NCBI GenBank assembly: GCA_025757845.1
Contig: CP107211.1
Span: 2,108,001-2,172,000 of the forward strand
DNA length: 64,000 nucleotides
Source of the DNA: Oscillospiraceae bacterium
GTDB lineage: Bacteria; Bacillota; Clostridia; Oscillospirales; Ruminococcaceae
Direction of reading: 5' to 3'
The notes beneath the pieces are model-generated. The model saw only the letters and a program-made list of their open reading frames with translations. It had not been told where the DNA came from and searched no databases. Shown one piece after another: positions 9,260-18,711 of this stretch. The stretch's first letter is position 1, and each line of letters opens with the position of its first letter. The translations under genes and the position numbers were made by a program.

Positions 9260-10434
9260 TCATTTCTTGTTCTTCAGAAACTTATACACACCCATCCGAT
9301 AAAAGATTCCTTTAGATTTCTCTATTAAATAATCCCTTATTCTGATTGGTACAAACTTTTGTATATGTGCTCTTAGGGTTTCTTTATCCAAATTCAGATA
9401 GTATTCATCTCGTCTTGGATGAGGCTCTGCTGAATGGCAAATCATCGTGCCATCCAATTCTATAGCCTTTTCCAAATTTGTTGCATAAAGCTCATACCTG
9501 TCTGCAATTCTATCCAGAATCCTTTCTCCCTTTGAAGACTGCACGATCAGATTAGTAAAGCCTTTATCATCATCAACAAGACCTTCCACTAAGTTATTTG
9601 CATGCCAGCAATCATAAATAGTGAAATCACTACATCGTTCCACTGATTTAAAGTGACATTGATAGCAACTTGGTCTTGACGAAATTTCAGCAAAGAAACT
9701 CTTAAGCATTGGATCCACACGGGCGCTTCCATAATAAACAAACTGATTTTTGAATCTTATACGCATGGTGCCACTGTGATATCCATATGTTTTATTTCTG
9801 AAAACAATATCATCTATTTCTGAATGATATTTGTCTTTTTGTTCGTCTAAATATTTTTTCCAAAGTTTCGGCGACGGTGTACCATGGCAAACCAAATCTA
9901 CGGTTACCAGATTATCGTATTCTTTTCTCAGATATGATTTTAATCCATACACCTGACACGGCGTTCCAATAAAGCACACTTTCGTTTCTTGCATCAAGTG
10001 TTTTTTTATTTCAGAAAAGCAATCGCCTAAATCGCTCTGCACGTATTTTGAACCTCGAAATTCTTCTGCCCCCCCCCGGAAATTTTATGAATTACCTTAT
10101 ATTCTTCATTATAAGTTGCGCCACAAATAACACCTCCCTGATTTAGGATCCATTCGCCTAACGGTGTTACAAATCCTCCAGAGGTACTTGTAGAAACAAT
10201 TTCTACGTCCTTTGCTCTGAGTACGTATGCTTTTCTATCAAACATTTTAGACTCGATTTTATTTTCAATAGGACAAGCAGAATCGCACAATTTGCAATCT
10301 ATACACTTTGAAATTTCCACGAATGGATATAAAAAGCCCTCTTGATCCTGCTGCATACTTATAGCTTTTTTCGGGCATACACTATAGCATGCCGTACATC
10401 CACAGCAATCTGCTTTATTCTTCACTACAATCAT
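9260..10434 (-). pseudogene. F420 dehydrogenase beta-like gene, out of frame at a poly-G tract (candidate phase-variable gene)
   Basis: Two overlapping frames together make one full ferredoxin-FrhB-like protein. The first frame gives the ferredoxin clusters (CCGCTACYSVCP, CIDCKLCDSACP) and STSGGFVTPLGEW, then runs into nine G on the coding strand and stops 15 codons later. The second frame resumes exactly with the family motif EEFRGSKYVQSDLGD, followed by FIGTPCQVYGLKSYL, DLVCHGTPSPKLW and RPSCYQCHFK. Ten G (or seven) would restore a product of about 390 residues. As sequenced the gene is off. Slipped-strand switching is the attractive reading; an assembly error in the homopolymer is the dull one. 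Confidence 0.8.
10069..10077 (-). repeat. Poly-G (9) homopolymer in coding sequence
   Basis: Nine consecutive C on the plus strand, i.e. nine G on the coding strand, inside the F420-beta-like gene. It is the longest G/C homopolymer I noticed in the window and sits exactly at the break between the two frames of that gene. Confidence 0.9.
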
Positions 10435-10457
10435 TAAGCACTTTCTCCTTCCATCCT

Positions 10458-11594
10458 TTATAGTTTTTCAGCAACATTCAAATACAGTTGTGCAAGTGTA
10501 TCTGCTGTCTGCTGAATATCATAACCTGCCTGCTCCAATATTTTTCTTTCACTTTTCCTTTGCACATTCATATACTTCAAAACATGTTCCGCCCACACAT
10601 CAGGTTTTTCTTGAAGAGAAAGGAATTCTGTATTTGAAGTTAAGCCTACTTCTTTTGTTATTGCATCTGAGAAAACACATGGCAATCCGCTCGCCTGTGC
10701 CTCAACCCCCGTGACCGGAAGACCTTCATGTAAAGATGGCATTACAAAAACATCCATTGCCTGCCACATTTTATTCATTTCATTTGAAGCTCCATAAAAA
10801 ATTACAGCGTCTTCAATTCCTAATGTCCTAGCCTTATTTTTCATCGCTTCTTGTAGTTCACCAACGCCAAATAAAAGTAACACAGTATTTGGATTTTTTC
10901 GGTGTACTGCTTGAAAGATGTCCAGCAAAAAGCTGTGATTTTTTTGATCAGAAAACCGTCCAGCGTGTCCTACAACATACTTACCTTCCAGATTCAGCTT
11001 TTTTCGTATTTCTCGACGAATAGCTTCATTATAATCATATTTCTCCAAATCAATTCCATTCGGAAGTACTGAATACCTACCAGATTCAATAATCGACCTC
11101 GGAAATAGAAATCTTGCAGCTAGTTCTGAACAGCCATAAAAGTTATCGCAAAAGAGTGGAATTAATGGCTTTAAGATTTTGCTCATAAATCGAATTCCAT
11201 TACCTGCTGCTCCAAAGCCAGCATTGTGACTATGTATTGTAATATATTGAACCCCACCCAATTTTGCGCCAATAATATTTGTCATATCTGCTGCACAATC
11301 CGCATTATAATGTAGGATTTTAATATGATTTCTCTTGCAGACTTTCCGAATTTCATTAATTCTCCAAATTCTTCTAAAAGGTCTAAATTTCACATTATCC
11401 GCTGAGGCAACATACTTTTTACTTCCCAATGAAAGAACTTTGTCTTCCATAGGTTCGTTCCTATCATGAAAAACAAGATAGTCAAAATTTATTTTAGATC
11501 TGTCCAGGTGTTCCTGGATATGAATCATCATATTAGTTACACCTCCAACACCAAGCGGAGATGTCACCAATACTCTAACTACTTCATTATTCAT
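10458..11594 (-). CDS. GT4 family glycosyltransferase (EpsF-like)
   Basis: A retaining GT-B glycosyltransferase of about 378 residues. The N-terminal acceptor half contains VTSPLGVGGVTNMM and HYNADCAADMTN; the C-terminal donor half contains VVGHAGRFSDQKNH, then VFVMPSLHEGLPVTGVEAQ, the E(x7)E motif that binds the nucleotide-sugar. Overall resemblance is to EpsF-type exopolysaccharide enzymes. The ATG with AAAGGAT about ten bases upstream was preferred over one 33 nt earlier; this choice is uncertain. Adds one sugar of the repeat unit. Confidence 0.85.
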   Translation of the reverse strand: MNNEVVRVLVTSPLGVGGVTNMMIHIQEHLDRSKINFDYLVFHDRNEPMEDKVLSLGSKKYVASADNVKFRPFRRIWRINEIRKVCKRNHIKILHYNADCAADMTNIIGAKLGGVQYITIHSHNAGFGAAGNGIRFMSKILKPLIPLFCDNFYGCSELAARFLFPRSIIESGRYSVLPNGIDLEKYDYNEAIRREIRKKLNLEGKYVVGHAGRFSDQKNHSFLLDIFQAVHRKNPNTVLLLFGVGELQEAMKNKARTLGIEDAVIFYGASNEMNKMWQAMDVFVMPSLHEGLPVTGVEAQASGLPCVFSDAITKEVGLTSNTEFLSLQEKPDVWAEHVLKYMNVQRKSERKILEQAGYDIQQTADTLAQLYLNVAEKL

Positions 11595-11657
11595 ATAATA
11601 TTTATCCTTTCGCGGCGACAATCTCATGCATTATTTCATATTCCTATTTCGGCACGA

Positions 11658-12827
11658 TTACACACGCTTTCTAATTTCTTTCAATACAGTCTTTAAATAT
11701 TGATCTGTTACCATCTTAAGGTTTTTATACTTTTCCCCTACAGCTTTATAGTCAATATCATCTTTTACAACGTCTGATAAGTCCATTCCATTTTTATAGC
11801 GCCGACTTTCTAGACCAAAATTCACACACAGGGTATCAATACGAGAATTTTTTGAAAAGCTGGAATTTTCAGCATATCTGTTAAATACCACAAACTGCTT
11901 TTCATTAAGAATAGAAAATGCTGTCCCGTGGAAAGAATCCGTGCAGACATACTCTGCATTTCGCAGAAGATTTAGAAATCTTTCTGGACTCACATCATAC
12001 GGAGCAAAGTCTCCAAAGTTTTCATCTTCTTCTACATACTGATCCATGTGTCGTAACGCAACGACTTTCATGCCCTTGTCATGAGCTAATTTCTTTACTG
12101 CATTGCGATATTCCTGTGTGGCACCAAGGAAGTATGCAAAAATATATGGCTCATTGATTTCTCTCTTATTAGGAATTCTCTCCAGCCATTCATTTTTACT
12201 CAAAAAGAAAACAGGATCTAAAATCGTAGGAACATCTCGACCAGTCAGTTCCTTGACAATCTCACTTCCTCGATTTTCACGCATACTAATGTATTCGATG
12301 CGGTTCAAATACTGTACCGTTCTTTTCCTTTGATACCACGGAATTTCCTTTACTCCAAAACTAGAAGCAATTGAAATTTTTAGCGTGTCATCCGGAACAA
12401 ACATCAAATTGTAATAATTCGTCGGCAATCCTGCCGGACTCCAAAGCTGATCGCTTCCTGTTATAACCGCCGAATATTTCTTTCCACCCTCGCATAATGC
12501 CGCATAGCCGATATACTCATCGGAGAAATCCTTAAAAGCCCATTTTTTGAAACTCGCAAATGCTTTCATACGAACTTCATTGTTTTTTGCATACTCAGGA
12601 TGCTTTTTCAGACTAAGCTTTCTCTGAATTCCCTCATACCTGCTATTAAACCAAACTGCATTAAAAAGACGCGGCACGTCTTTCAGTGCTTCTGTCATAG
12701 TCTTCTTTCTAGTATATCGAACCAGCTCATACTCAATATTCTGATTTTCCAAATAACTAACAGTTGCATATGCTTGCAATATGCCTCCGTAATTTTCATG
12801 CATATATTTTATGCATACTCCAACCAT
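11658..12827 (-). CDS. Polysaccharide pyruvyl transferase family protein, second copy
   Basis: A 389-residue protein starting MVGVCIKYMHENYGGILQ. Landmarks: YSAVITGSDQLWSP (~135-148), SSFGVKEIPWY, and VCTDSFHGTAFSILNEK (~300-316), the conserved D-SFHG segment of the family. Start chosen at the ATG preceded by GGAGAGGTTAAA. Family role: pyruvate ketal addition or a related modification of a sugar acceptor. Two members in one locus suggest two differently modified residues or divergent functions. Confidence 0.8.
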   Translation of the reverse strand: MVGVCIKYMHENYGGILQAYATVSYLENQNIEYELVRYTRKKTMTEALKDVPRLFNAVWFNSRYEGIQRKLSLKKHPEYAKNNEVRMKAFASFKKWAFKDFSDEYIGYAALCEGGKKYSAVITGSDQLWSPAGLPTNYYNLMFVPDDTLKISIASSFGVKEIPWYQRKRTVQYLNRIEYISMRENRGSEIVKELTGRDVPTILDPVFFLSKNEWLERIPNKREINEPYIFAYFLGATQEYRNAVKKLAHDKGMKVVALRHMDQYVEEDENFGDFAPYDVSPERFLNLLRNAEYVCTDSFHGTAFSILNEKQFVVFNRYAENSSFSKNSRIDTLCVNFGLESRRYKNGMDLSDVVKDDIDYKAVGEKYKNLKMVTDQYLKTVLKEIRKRV

Positions 12828-12854
12828 TTTAACCTCTCCTCTATGCTGCACATC

Positions 12855-13502
12855 TTACTCTTTCAGCAGTTCCTCATATATTGCCTGATACTTCTCGTTT
12901 TTTTTCTGCCAGGTATACTTTTCTGCTTTCTTTCGTGCGTTTTTTCCACGCCTTGTTACTTCATCAGGATAAGCAATACATTCAAGAATTGCCTTTTTTA
13001 AATTCTCAATGTATTCCTCTTTCGAGTTTCCTCCATAAAGCCAACCGGTGTTTTCATCAAAAAGAGTTGCTCCGCCAAACTTATTAATGGTGATAACCGG
13101 AATACCTTTTGACATTGCCTCCAGTAAGACCGTGCCTGTCGTCTCTCGAATGCTCGGCATAATAAATACATCCGCACCTGCATATTCCTTTTCCATTTCC
13201 ATATAGGGAATAGAACCCATGCAGTGCACATGCTCAGACAAGTTCAGGTCTTCCTTACCGCGTTTACGTAGATGCTCAAGTTCCGGGCCATCGCCTACAA
13301 CTCTAACCTGATATCTAGTCTCCTGCGGAATTCTCATCAATGCATCAAAAAGAAAATCCAAGCCCTTTCGATATATCATTCTTCCAGCAACCAGAAAGAC
13401 GCATTCTTCATTTCTGCCCTTTTCATTGCAATTATCTTTAATATCATTTATATCTACCGCAACCTCAGTCACTGGCTCATCACTTACATTGTAATTCTTC
13501 AT
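12855..13502 (-). CDS. C-terminal half of a split GT4 glycosyltransferase
   Basis: A 215-residue protein equal to the donor-binding half of a GT4 enzyme: CVFLVAGRMIYRKGLDFL (~34-51) and VFIMPSIRETTGTVLLEA (~110-127, the E(x7)E motif). It lacks the N-terminal acceptor half, which is the preceding gene; the two frames overlap by 23 nt. A TGA lies directly before this ATG in its own frame, so the joining indel must fall in the overlap, or the two halves are truly made separately with coupled translation. Function as a complete enzyme is doubtful. Confidence 0.7.
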   Translation of the reverse strand: MKNYNVSDEPVTEVAVDINDIKDNCNEKGRNEECVFLVAGRMIYRKGLDFLFDALMRIPQETRYQVRVVGDGPELEHLRKRGKEDLNLSEHVHCMGSIPYMEMEKEYAGADVFIMPSIRETTGTVLLEAMSKGIPVITINKFGGATLFDENTGWLYGGNSKEEYIENLKKAILECIAYPDEVTRRGKNARKKAEKYTWQKKNEKYQAIYEELLKE

Positions 13503-14169
13503 TCACTTTTTCCTTTTCTGTCCAGCTCACCAATTCGTCCGGTCTTAATCCGTTATCAAAGACTAATTCATACGGACAGTTTAGTTCTGCCCCCTCTACG
13601 AGGAATTCTTGAGTCTCTTTATTTGCAAACATAATATAGTCGCAGCGATTTAGTTTGCCAGTGATTCTCAGTTTAAAACGATACCAGCGATTTATCCCTG
13701 AGCGAACGACTTCAATGATTTCATGCCCCTTTGCGTAATCTTTTAATCCATTAGGCAAAGACTCTCCTCCGCCAAGTGGTCCGCAGACGAATTTGATATT
13801 TGCTATCTTTCCATAGTCTCCAATTGCACGGAATTCAATTGGCGTAATCTGATGAATAACGTCAATTTTTTGATCCGCACAGATTTTTTTTGCGAGAGGA
13901 AGTACCCGTCTATTCCACACATTAAGTCTTCCAGAATACATAAATCCCTTGAAGATTTTTTTGTAAAAATTAGGGATGTCAACATAATAAAACTTTATAT
14001 TTTCAAGTGGGTGACTCTGCAAATATTTTTCGACTGGTTCACGTTGTTCTTCTTTTGTAATTACATAAACTTTATTTGTTTTTGAACTTTCATAAGGAAC
14101 GCACCAACCGATTTTATCTTCACTTCCAGCAAAAGGGTTACATGAATAAGCTATATACAGGATATTCAT
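13480..14169 (-). CDS. N-terminal half of a split GT4 glycosyltransferase
   Basis: A 229-residue N-terminal GT-B half: MNILYIAYSCNPFAGSEDKIGW at the start (glycine loop) and FVCGPLGGGESLP (~108-120). It ends with LVFDNGLRPDELVSW, where intact homologues continue into the donor-binding domain now encoded in the next frame. ATG overlaps the TGA of the radical SAM gene (ATGA). Together the two halves would give a normal GT4 length of about 430 residues. Confidence 0.7.
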   Translation of the reverse strand: MNILYIAYSCNPFAGSEDKIGWCVPYESSKTNKVYVITKEEQREPVEKYLQSHPLENIKFYYVDIPNFYKKIFKGFMYSGRLNVWNRRVLPLAKKICADQKIDVIHQITPIEFRAIGDYGKIANIKFVCGPLGGGESLPNGLKDYAKGHEIIEVVRSGINRWYRFKLRITGKLNRCDYIMFANKETQEFLVEGAELNCPYELVFDNGLRPDELVSWTEKEKVNEELQCK

Positions 14170-15350
14170 CACTTCGTCTCCATCTGCTGTGCAATATCAG
14201 CATCCACGATTTCCTCGCCAGTCTTATGCTTCAGCTGCTCCTTGGATGCTTCACTCAGACCGTTGTTGATCACGCAGTTCATATCGCAGGTACTGCACTT
14301 ATCCAGTTCCTCTTTGGTAACTTTTCCATCACGGTAGTCACGGCAGATTTTCAGCTCATACATGCTGTACGGATGCTTTGTGAACAGAGCCTTGAACTTA
14401 TGAACCAGAACCCAGGTAGCAGGCTTCCAGATGTACTTGTGCATAGCCGGGGAAACAGAACCGATCATCCAGCAATCGCGGTCACAGCAACGAACCTTCG
14501 CACGAACCTTCTCTGCTTCAGGGCTGTTCCACAGCTCATCCCAGGTCTGATTGTTCAAGTTACCCATGACCTCTTTATCCTTGGTGCCGTTGCAAGGCAT
14601 AACATCGCCATACGGATCAATGAAGAAGGTATCAAAGCTCATGTCGCAAGGCAGCAGACGCTTCTGGCCGTAGATGTAGTTGATCAGGCCGTGGTTGAAG
14701 TAAGCACGGAACCACTTCTTCGGGCTATTGCTGCGGAGCAGTTCATTGACCAGATTCTCGAAGTTCTTTGCGACCATAGGACGGTCATGGATGATGTTCT
14801 TTGCCTCAACGAAGTAGAAACTGTTGTGTAAAGATGCTGTTGCGAATTCCATGCCCATCTCGTTGGAGATCTTGTACAGCGGAACCAGATCAGGAGCGTT
14901 CTTGTCCTGAACAGTCATGCCGAAGCCGACATCCTTCATGCCCATCTCACGCAGCTTCTTCAGTGTGCCGTAACCACGCTGGTAGCCGTTCTGCAGGCCA
15001 CGAATCTCATTATTGGTCTGCTCCAGACCCTCGATAGAGATACGAATACCGATCTGAGGGAACTCCTTACACAAATCAACGATACGATCTGTGAAGAAAC
15101 CGTTCGTGGAAATAACGATACGGTCAGACTTCTTGTACAGTTCACGCACGATATCTTTCAGGTCAGTACGGATGAACGGCTCGCCGCCGGTGATGTTTGT
15201 GAAGTACATCTTCGGTAGCTTCTTGATGGTCTCGATGCTGATTTCCTCTTCCGGCTTGGAAGGTGCCTTATAACGGTTGCACATAGAGCAACGAGCATTG
15301 CAACGATAAGTGACGATGACCGTACCATTTAACTTCTTTTCTTCAGACAT
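14169..15350 (-). CDS. Radical SAM/SPASM-type protein in the polysaccharide locus
   Basis: A 393-residue radical SAM enzyme. YRCNARCSMC gives the CxxxCxxC cluster at Cys17/21/24 that binds the SAM-cleaving [4Fe-4S]; ITGGEPF (~53-59) is the SAM-binding GGE motif. The C-terminal part has further cysteines (PCDMSFDTFFIDPYGDVMPC, CCDRDC, CSTCDMNC) as in SPASM/twitch domains that bind extra clusters. The family modifies peptides, sugars or cofactors; here it may modify a sugar or lipid carrier. GC content and codon choice are clearly higher than in the AT-rich genes downstream. It overlaps the acyltransferase gene by 8 nt. Confidence 0.85.
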   Translation of the reverse strand: MSEEKKLNGTVIVTYRCNARCSMCNRYKAPSKPEEEISIETIKKLPKMYFTNITGGEPFIRTDLKDIVRELYKKSDRIVISTNGFFTDRIVDLCKEFPQIGIRISIEGLEQTNNEIRGLQNGYQRGYGTLKKLREMGMKDVGFGMTVQDKNAPDLVPLYKISNEMGMEFATASLHNSFYFVEAKNIIHDRPMVAKNFENLVNELLRSNSPKKWFRAYFNHGLINYIYGQKRLLPCDMSFDTFFIDPYGDVMPCNGTKDKEVMGNLNNQTWDELWNSPEAEKVRAKVRCCDRDCWMIGSVSPAMHKYIWKPATWVLVHKFKALFTKHPYSMYELKICRDYRDGKVTKEELDKCSTCDMNCVINNGLSEASKEQLKHKTGEEIVDADIAQQMETK

Positions 15351-16359
15351 GATTAACTCTCCTAACTCTTTCTTTTAAGAATGTTTCGATTTTATTTAAG
15401 AACCACTTGGCACATACCGAGAACACAACCGAACCGCAGATAACTGCAACAGCTGTAAAGATATATGCCAGCAGACCGTTTCCAAATAGATGAACAAGGT
15501 GTAACTTTTCAAACACACGATAAATTACCATGTGGCACAGGTAAATCTCGAAGCTGATACCGCCGAGGAACTTGACAATTGGATTGACCAATATCCCCCT
15601 CCGATTGCAGCCAATGGTATAAATCAATGCTGCCACACAGAAAAGCAACATCATGAGCGTATAGCCACCTACGGCAAAATAGACAACCGTGGCAATCAGC
15701 AGAATCGCTCCGGCGATAACCTTGTGCTTCGATGCGAACTCAGCCAGCTCTTTCCGATAGAGGAAGATCAATCCACCAGCGATAAAGTAAATCGCATCAT
15801 AAACAATATTGCCTCTTCCTGCGCTGAAATAGGAAGAACACAGCCAGTTAAACATCAGTGCCGCAACTGCTACGCCCCACGCCCTCTTCTTATTTCCAAT
15901 CAGGAAGCAGAAAAACGGGAACAGCATGTAGAACACAAAAATAACCGCCAGTGTCCAACTCACACCAATGACCGTAATATTCGCATTTGGCAGAAGTCCC
16001 TGACATAAAGTCAAGTTTGCGAAAACTTCAAACAAGGATTCCTTGCTTGGTGAAATCACAAAGTCTAACCCACAGAGCAATGCAAAGTACGGCCAGATTT
16101 TGATGTACCGTTTCTTGTAGAAATCCTCTACGCTGATCTTCTGGTCAATAATTTTCTGGTAATAGCCACAGCACATGCCAAAACCGCTGACCATCATAAA
16201 AAGGAAAACGAGGTTTGTGAATGATGGTATTAGCCGTTCAAACACAAATCCTCCTATCCCATATTCTCCATTTGCGAGGACGTGCATCAGTGCAATGCCA
16301 ATGATGGCATATGCCTTCAAACCGTCAATTCCCTCGTATCGTTCCGCTTTTGTAGCCAC
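15343..16359 (-). CDS. Acyltransferase family 3 membrane protein
   Basis: About 338 residues with about ten membrane segments. YEGIDGLKAYAIIGIALMH near the start and the FLFMMVSGFGMC segment are characteristic of acyltransferase-3 proteins (OafA-like), which O-acetylate or succinylate sugars using a cytoplasmic acyl donor. Start chosen at a GTG preceded by GAGGAGAGAATTT; an in-frame GTG 15 nt earlier lacks a ribosome site. Likely decorates the polysaccharide repeat unit. Located between the radical SAM gene and a GT4 gene, 24 nt from the latter. Confidence 0.82.
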   Translation of the reverse strand: MATKAERYEGIDGLKAYAIIGIALMHVLANGEYGIGGFVFERLIPSFTNLVFLFMMVSGFGMCCGYYQKIIDQKISVEDFYKKRYIKIWPYFALLCGLDFVISPSKESLFEVFANLTLCQGLLPNANITVIGVSWTLAVIFVFYMLFPFFCFLIGNKKRAWGVAVAALMFNWLCSSYFSAGRGNIVYDAIYFIAGGLIFLYRKELAEFASKHKVIAGAILLIATVVYFAVGGYTLMMLLFCVAALIYTIGCNRRGILVNPIVKFLGGISFEIYLCHMVIYRVFEKLHLVHLFGNGLLAYIFTAVAVICGSVVFSVCAKWFLNKIETFLKERVRRVNHV

Positions 16360-16383
16360 AAATTCTCTCCTCACATACCAGTC

Positions 16384-17583
16384 TTACTGATACACCTTCA
16401 TAATTTTCTCGTAATACTCATCAATGGTATCGAAGCTAATATCCTTACAGTTCGCACTGTACTCCGCACACAGCTTCTTATCACCCCAGAGCTTCTCGAT
16501 CTTCTTCTTCAGATCTTCAGCATTACCACTCTCGAACAGCTCGCCGGTCTTGCCAACCTGAATCAGTTCCGGGATGCCGCCGATGTTTGCACCCAGCACC
16601 GGCGTGCCGTACATCTGGGATTCCATCACAGAGAACGGGCAGTTCTCATACCACTCAGACGGGTAGATGGAGAACCGTGCCTCACGGATGAGCTTTTCCA
16701 GTGCCTCGCCTTTCTGGAAGCCAACGTTCTTGATATTCTTAATACCATTTACCGTCTCATCCAGAGGACCGGTGCCAGCGAAGATGAACTGTACATCCGG
16801 CAGATCCTTGCAGACCTTGATGAGTGTGCCGATGCCTTTCTCCTCGGAGAAGCGGCCAAAGTAAAGGACGTAGTCTTTTTTCTCCGTCTCTTTCCACTCC
16901 ACCTTGTCGATGAAGTTGTGCATTGCCACAGTCTTCGTTGCAAACAGCGGGTTGCTGTCCATTTTGCTCTTCATGAACTCCGAGCAGCAGATCATGGTGT
17001 CAATGTACTTATAGGTACCTTTCCACTTCCAGAACTCGGCTTCCATCATGCCGATGGCAGATTTTGCCGTGGAACCGTGGATGCACTTGCCTTTCATGCA
17101 GTTCACGAAATGGCCGCCGAGGCACTTCTCACAGTTCTGGTGGGTGTTTGGATTGTTCAGCATGTGGTTCGGGCAGACCAGCTGGTAGTCATGTGCCGTG
17201 AAGATGATCTTGCAATCTCTTCCGGTCTCCTTACGCCACTTCACAATTTCCAGGATGATGGAAGGTGTCAGCTGGTAGTTGAAGTTGTTCAGGTGACAGA
17301 CATCCGGCTTGAAGTCGTCCAGAACTTTCCGCAGCTGCACTCTTGCTTCCTTGCTGTAGATGGTCTTGATCGGGTAGGTCAGCTTGCTCAGTTTGCTGCC
17401 ACCGTGGAAGTCCATATCAGATGTATAAGCATTGACCCGGTTGCCCACGCAGCGGCCTTCATGCTCCATACCGAAGTACTGAACCTCATGTCCGTGCTGC
17501 TCTAGCGCCTCACCCAGCTTAAATATGTAGGTTTCTGATCCACCGTTTGGATATAGAAATTTATTTATTATCAATACTCTCAT
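16384..17583 (-). CDS. GT4 family glycosyltransferase
   Basis: A 399-residue GT-B enzyme: VLIINKFLYPNGGSETYIF at the start; a cysteine group (QLVCPNH, CEKCLGGHFVNC, KGKCIHG) around residues 145-175, seen in a subgroup of GT4 proteins; VLYFGRFSEEKGIGTL (~236-251) and FSIYPSEWYENCPFSVMESQ (~304-323) as the donor-binding motif. Cytoplasmic sugar transfer to the lipid-linked repeat unit. Only 3 nt separate it from the preceding gene. Confidence 0.87.
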   Translation of the reverse strand: MRVLIINKFLYPNGGSETYIFKLGEALEQHGHEVQYFGMEHEGRCVGNRVNAYTSDMDFHGGSKLSKLTYPIKTIYSKEARVQLRKVLDDFKPDVCHLNNFNYQLTPSIILEIVKWRKETGRDCKIIFTAHDYQLVCPNHMLNNPNTHQNCEKCLGGHFVNCMKGKCIHGSTAKSAIGMMEAEFWKWKGTYKYIDTMICCSEFMKSKMDSNPLFATKTVAMHNFIDKVEWKETEKKDYVLYFGRFSEEKGIGTLIKVCKDLPDVQFIFAGTGPLDETVNGIKNIKNVGFQKGEALEKLIREARFSIYPSEWYENCPFSVMESQMYGTPVLGANIGGIPELIQVGKTGELFESGNAEDLKKKIEKLWGDKKLCAEYSANCKDISFDTIDEYYEKIMKVYQ

Positions 17584-17586
17584 CTA

Positions 17587-18711
17587 TTATTTTCTCCTGT
17601 ACAGTTTCATCGTTTCCTTTACAACTTTATCCCAGTTGTATTTCTCGCAGATAAAGTCAGCTGCCTGATTCTTCATTCTTATAACCATTTCTGGATGGTC
17701 ACAGGCATCTTGCAATTTTTCTCGCAAGTCCTCTACATCTGACTTTTTGAAAATCAATGCCTTATCTTCCACAACCTCTGCACATTCTGGAATATCGGAT
17801 ACCAGACAGCAATTGCCGTAGCTCATCGCCTCCAGCAGACTTAATGGCATTCCTTCCAGATCGGACGGCAACGTGTAAATGTAAGCGTTGCTGTACAGTT
17901 CATCCAGCATTGCTCCCTGCACAAACCCAGTAAAGAGAATCCGATCGTCACCCTTCGCCAGTTCTTTCAATTCCTCCATAAAGGAATCCGTATCACTAGA
18001 GCCACCTGCGATGACCAGTTTTTTATCTGTCTTGACATTCTTGAATGCCTCAACCAGATATCGAATCCCCTTCTCCGGCACCAGACGACCGAGGAACAGT
18101 ATGTAGGAATCCTTTTCCAGTCCAAAATGATCCGTGATCAGCTTTGCCTCCCGAACCTCTGGCCGATTGACACCATTAGGGATAAAATGTGTCTCCCTTC
18201 CGTAGGTCTCCATGAAATATTTCTGAACGCCTTTGCTTAGAACAATGATTTCATCTGCATATTTCACAGCATTTTTTTCACCCTGCCGGATAAATTTTGA
18301 TCCAACGCCAAATTTCCATTTTTCGCGGGCCCAGTCCAAACCGTGAATAGTGCTGATTACACGCTTGCCAAAAAGTTTTGGTATCCAACAGAAAAAAGCA
18401 GGACCTTCCGCATGGATATGCACCACATCATATCTTCCAAATGCACTACAAAGTGCTGCGAAAAAGGAAGAGCTTACCGCTGCAAGTCCCTTCTTCTCAA
18501 TGGTCGGAACAACCTTTTGACGGATGCCATCATATTCAATTGTTTTATCATACTCTGCACCGCTCACATGATGGCCTGCTCTATTGTAGCAAGTTATATC
18601 ACAACCATTCTGTGCCATTCGGGTGCATAACTCTTTTACAACAATCTCTATCCCGCCTTCACGAGAAAGACGTTTCTGTCCGAAAACCGCAAGTCTGATT
18701 TTTTCTTCCAT
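17587..18711 (-). CDS. GT4 family glycosyltransferase
   Basis: A complete 374-residue GT-B enzyme. FGQKRLSREGGIEIVV is the N-terminal loop, VHIHAEGPAFFCWIPKLFG lies at ~96-114, FLGRLVPEKGIRYLVEAF begins the donor domain, and SDLEGMPLSLLEAMSYG is the E(x7)E motif. A truncated homologue of its N-terminal third sits just upstream. Resembles rhamnosyl- or glucosyltransferases of capsule loci, but the sugar cannot be assigned. ATG start; a short untranslated spacer precedes it. Confidence 0.87.
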   Translation of the reverse strand: MEEKIRLAVFGQKRLSREGGIEIVVKELCTRMAQNGCDITCYNRAGHHVSGAEYDKTIEYDGIRQKVVPTIEKKGLAAVSSSFFAALCSAFGRYDVVHIHAEGPAFFCWIPKLFGKRVISTIHGLDWAREKWKFGVGSKFIRQGEKNAVKYADEIIVLSKGVQKYFMETYGRETHFIPNGVNRPEVREAKLITDHFGLEKDSYILFLGRLVPEKGIRYLVEAFKNVKTDKKLVIAGGSSDTDSFMEELKELAKGDDRILFTGFVQGAMLDELYSNAYIYTLPSDLEGMPLSLLEAMSYGNCCLVSDIPECAEVVEDKALIFKKSDVEDLREKLQDACDHPEMVIRMKNQAADFICEKYNWDKVVKETMKLYRRK

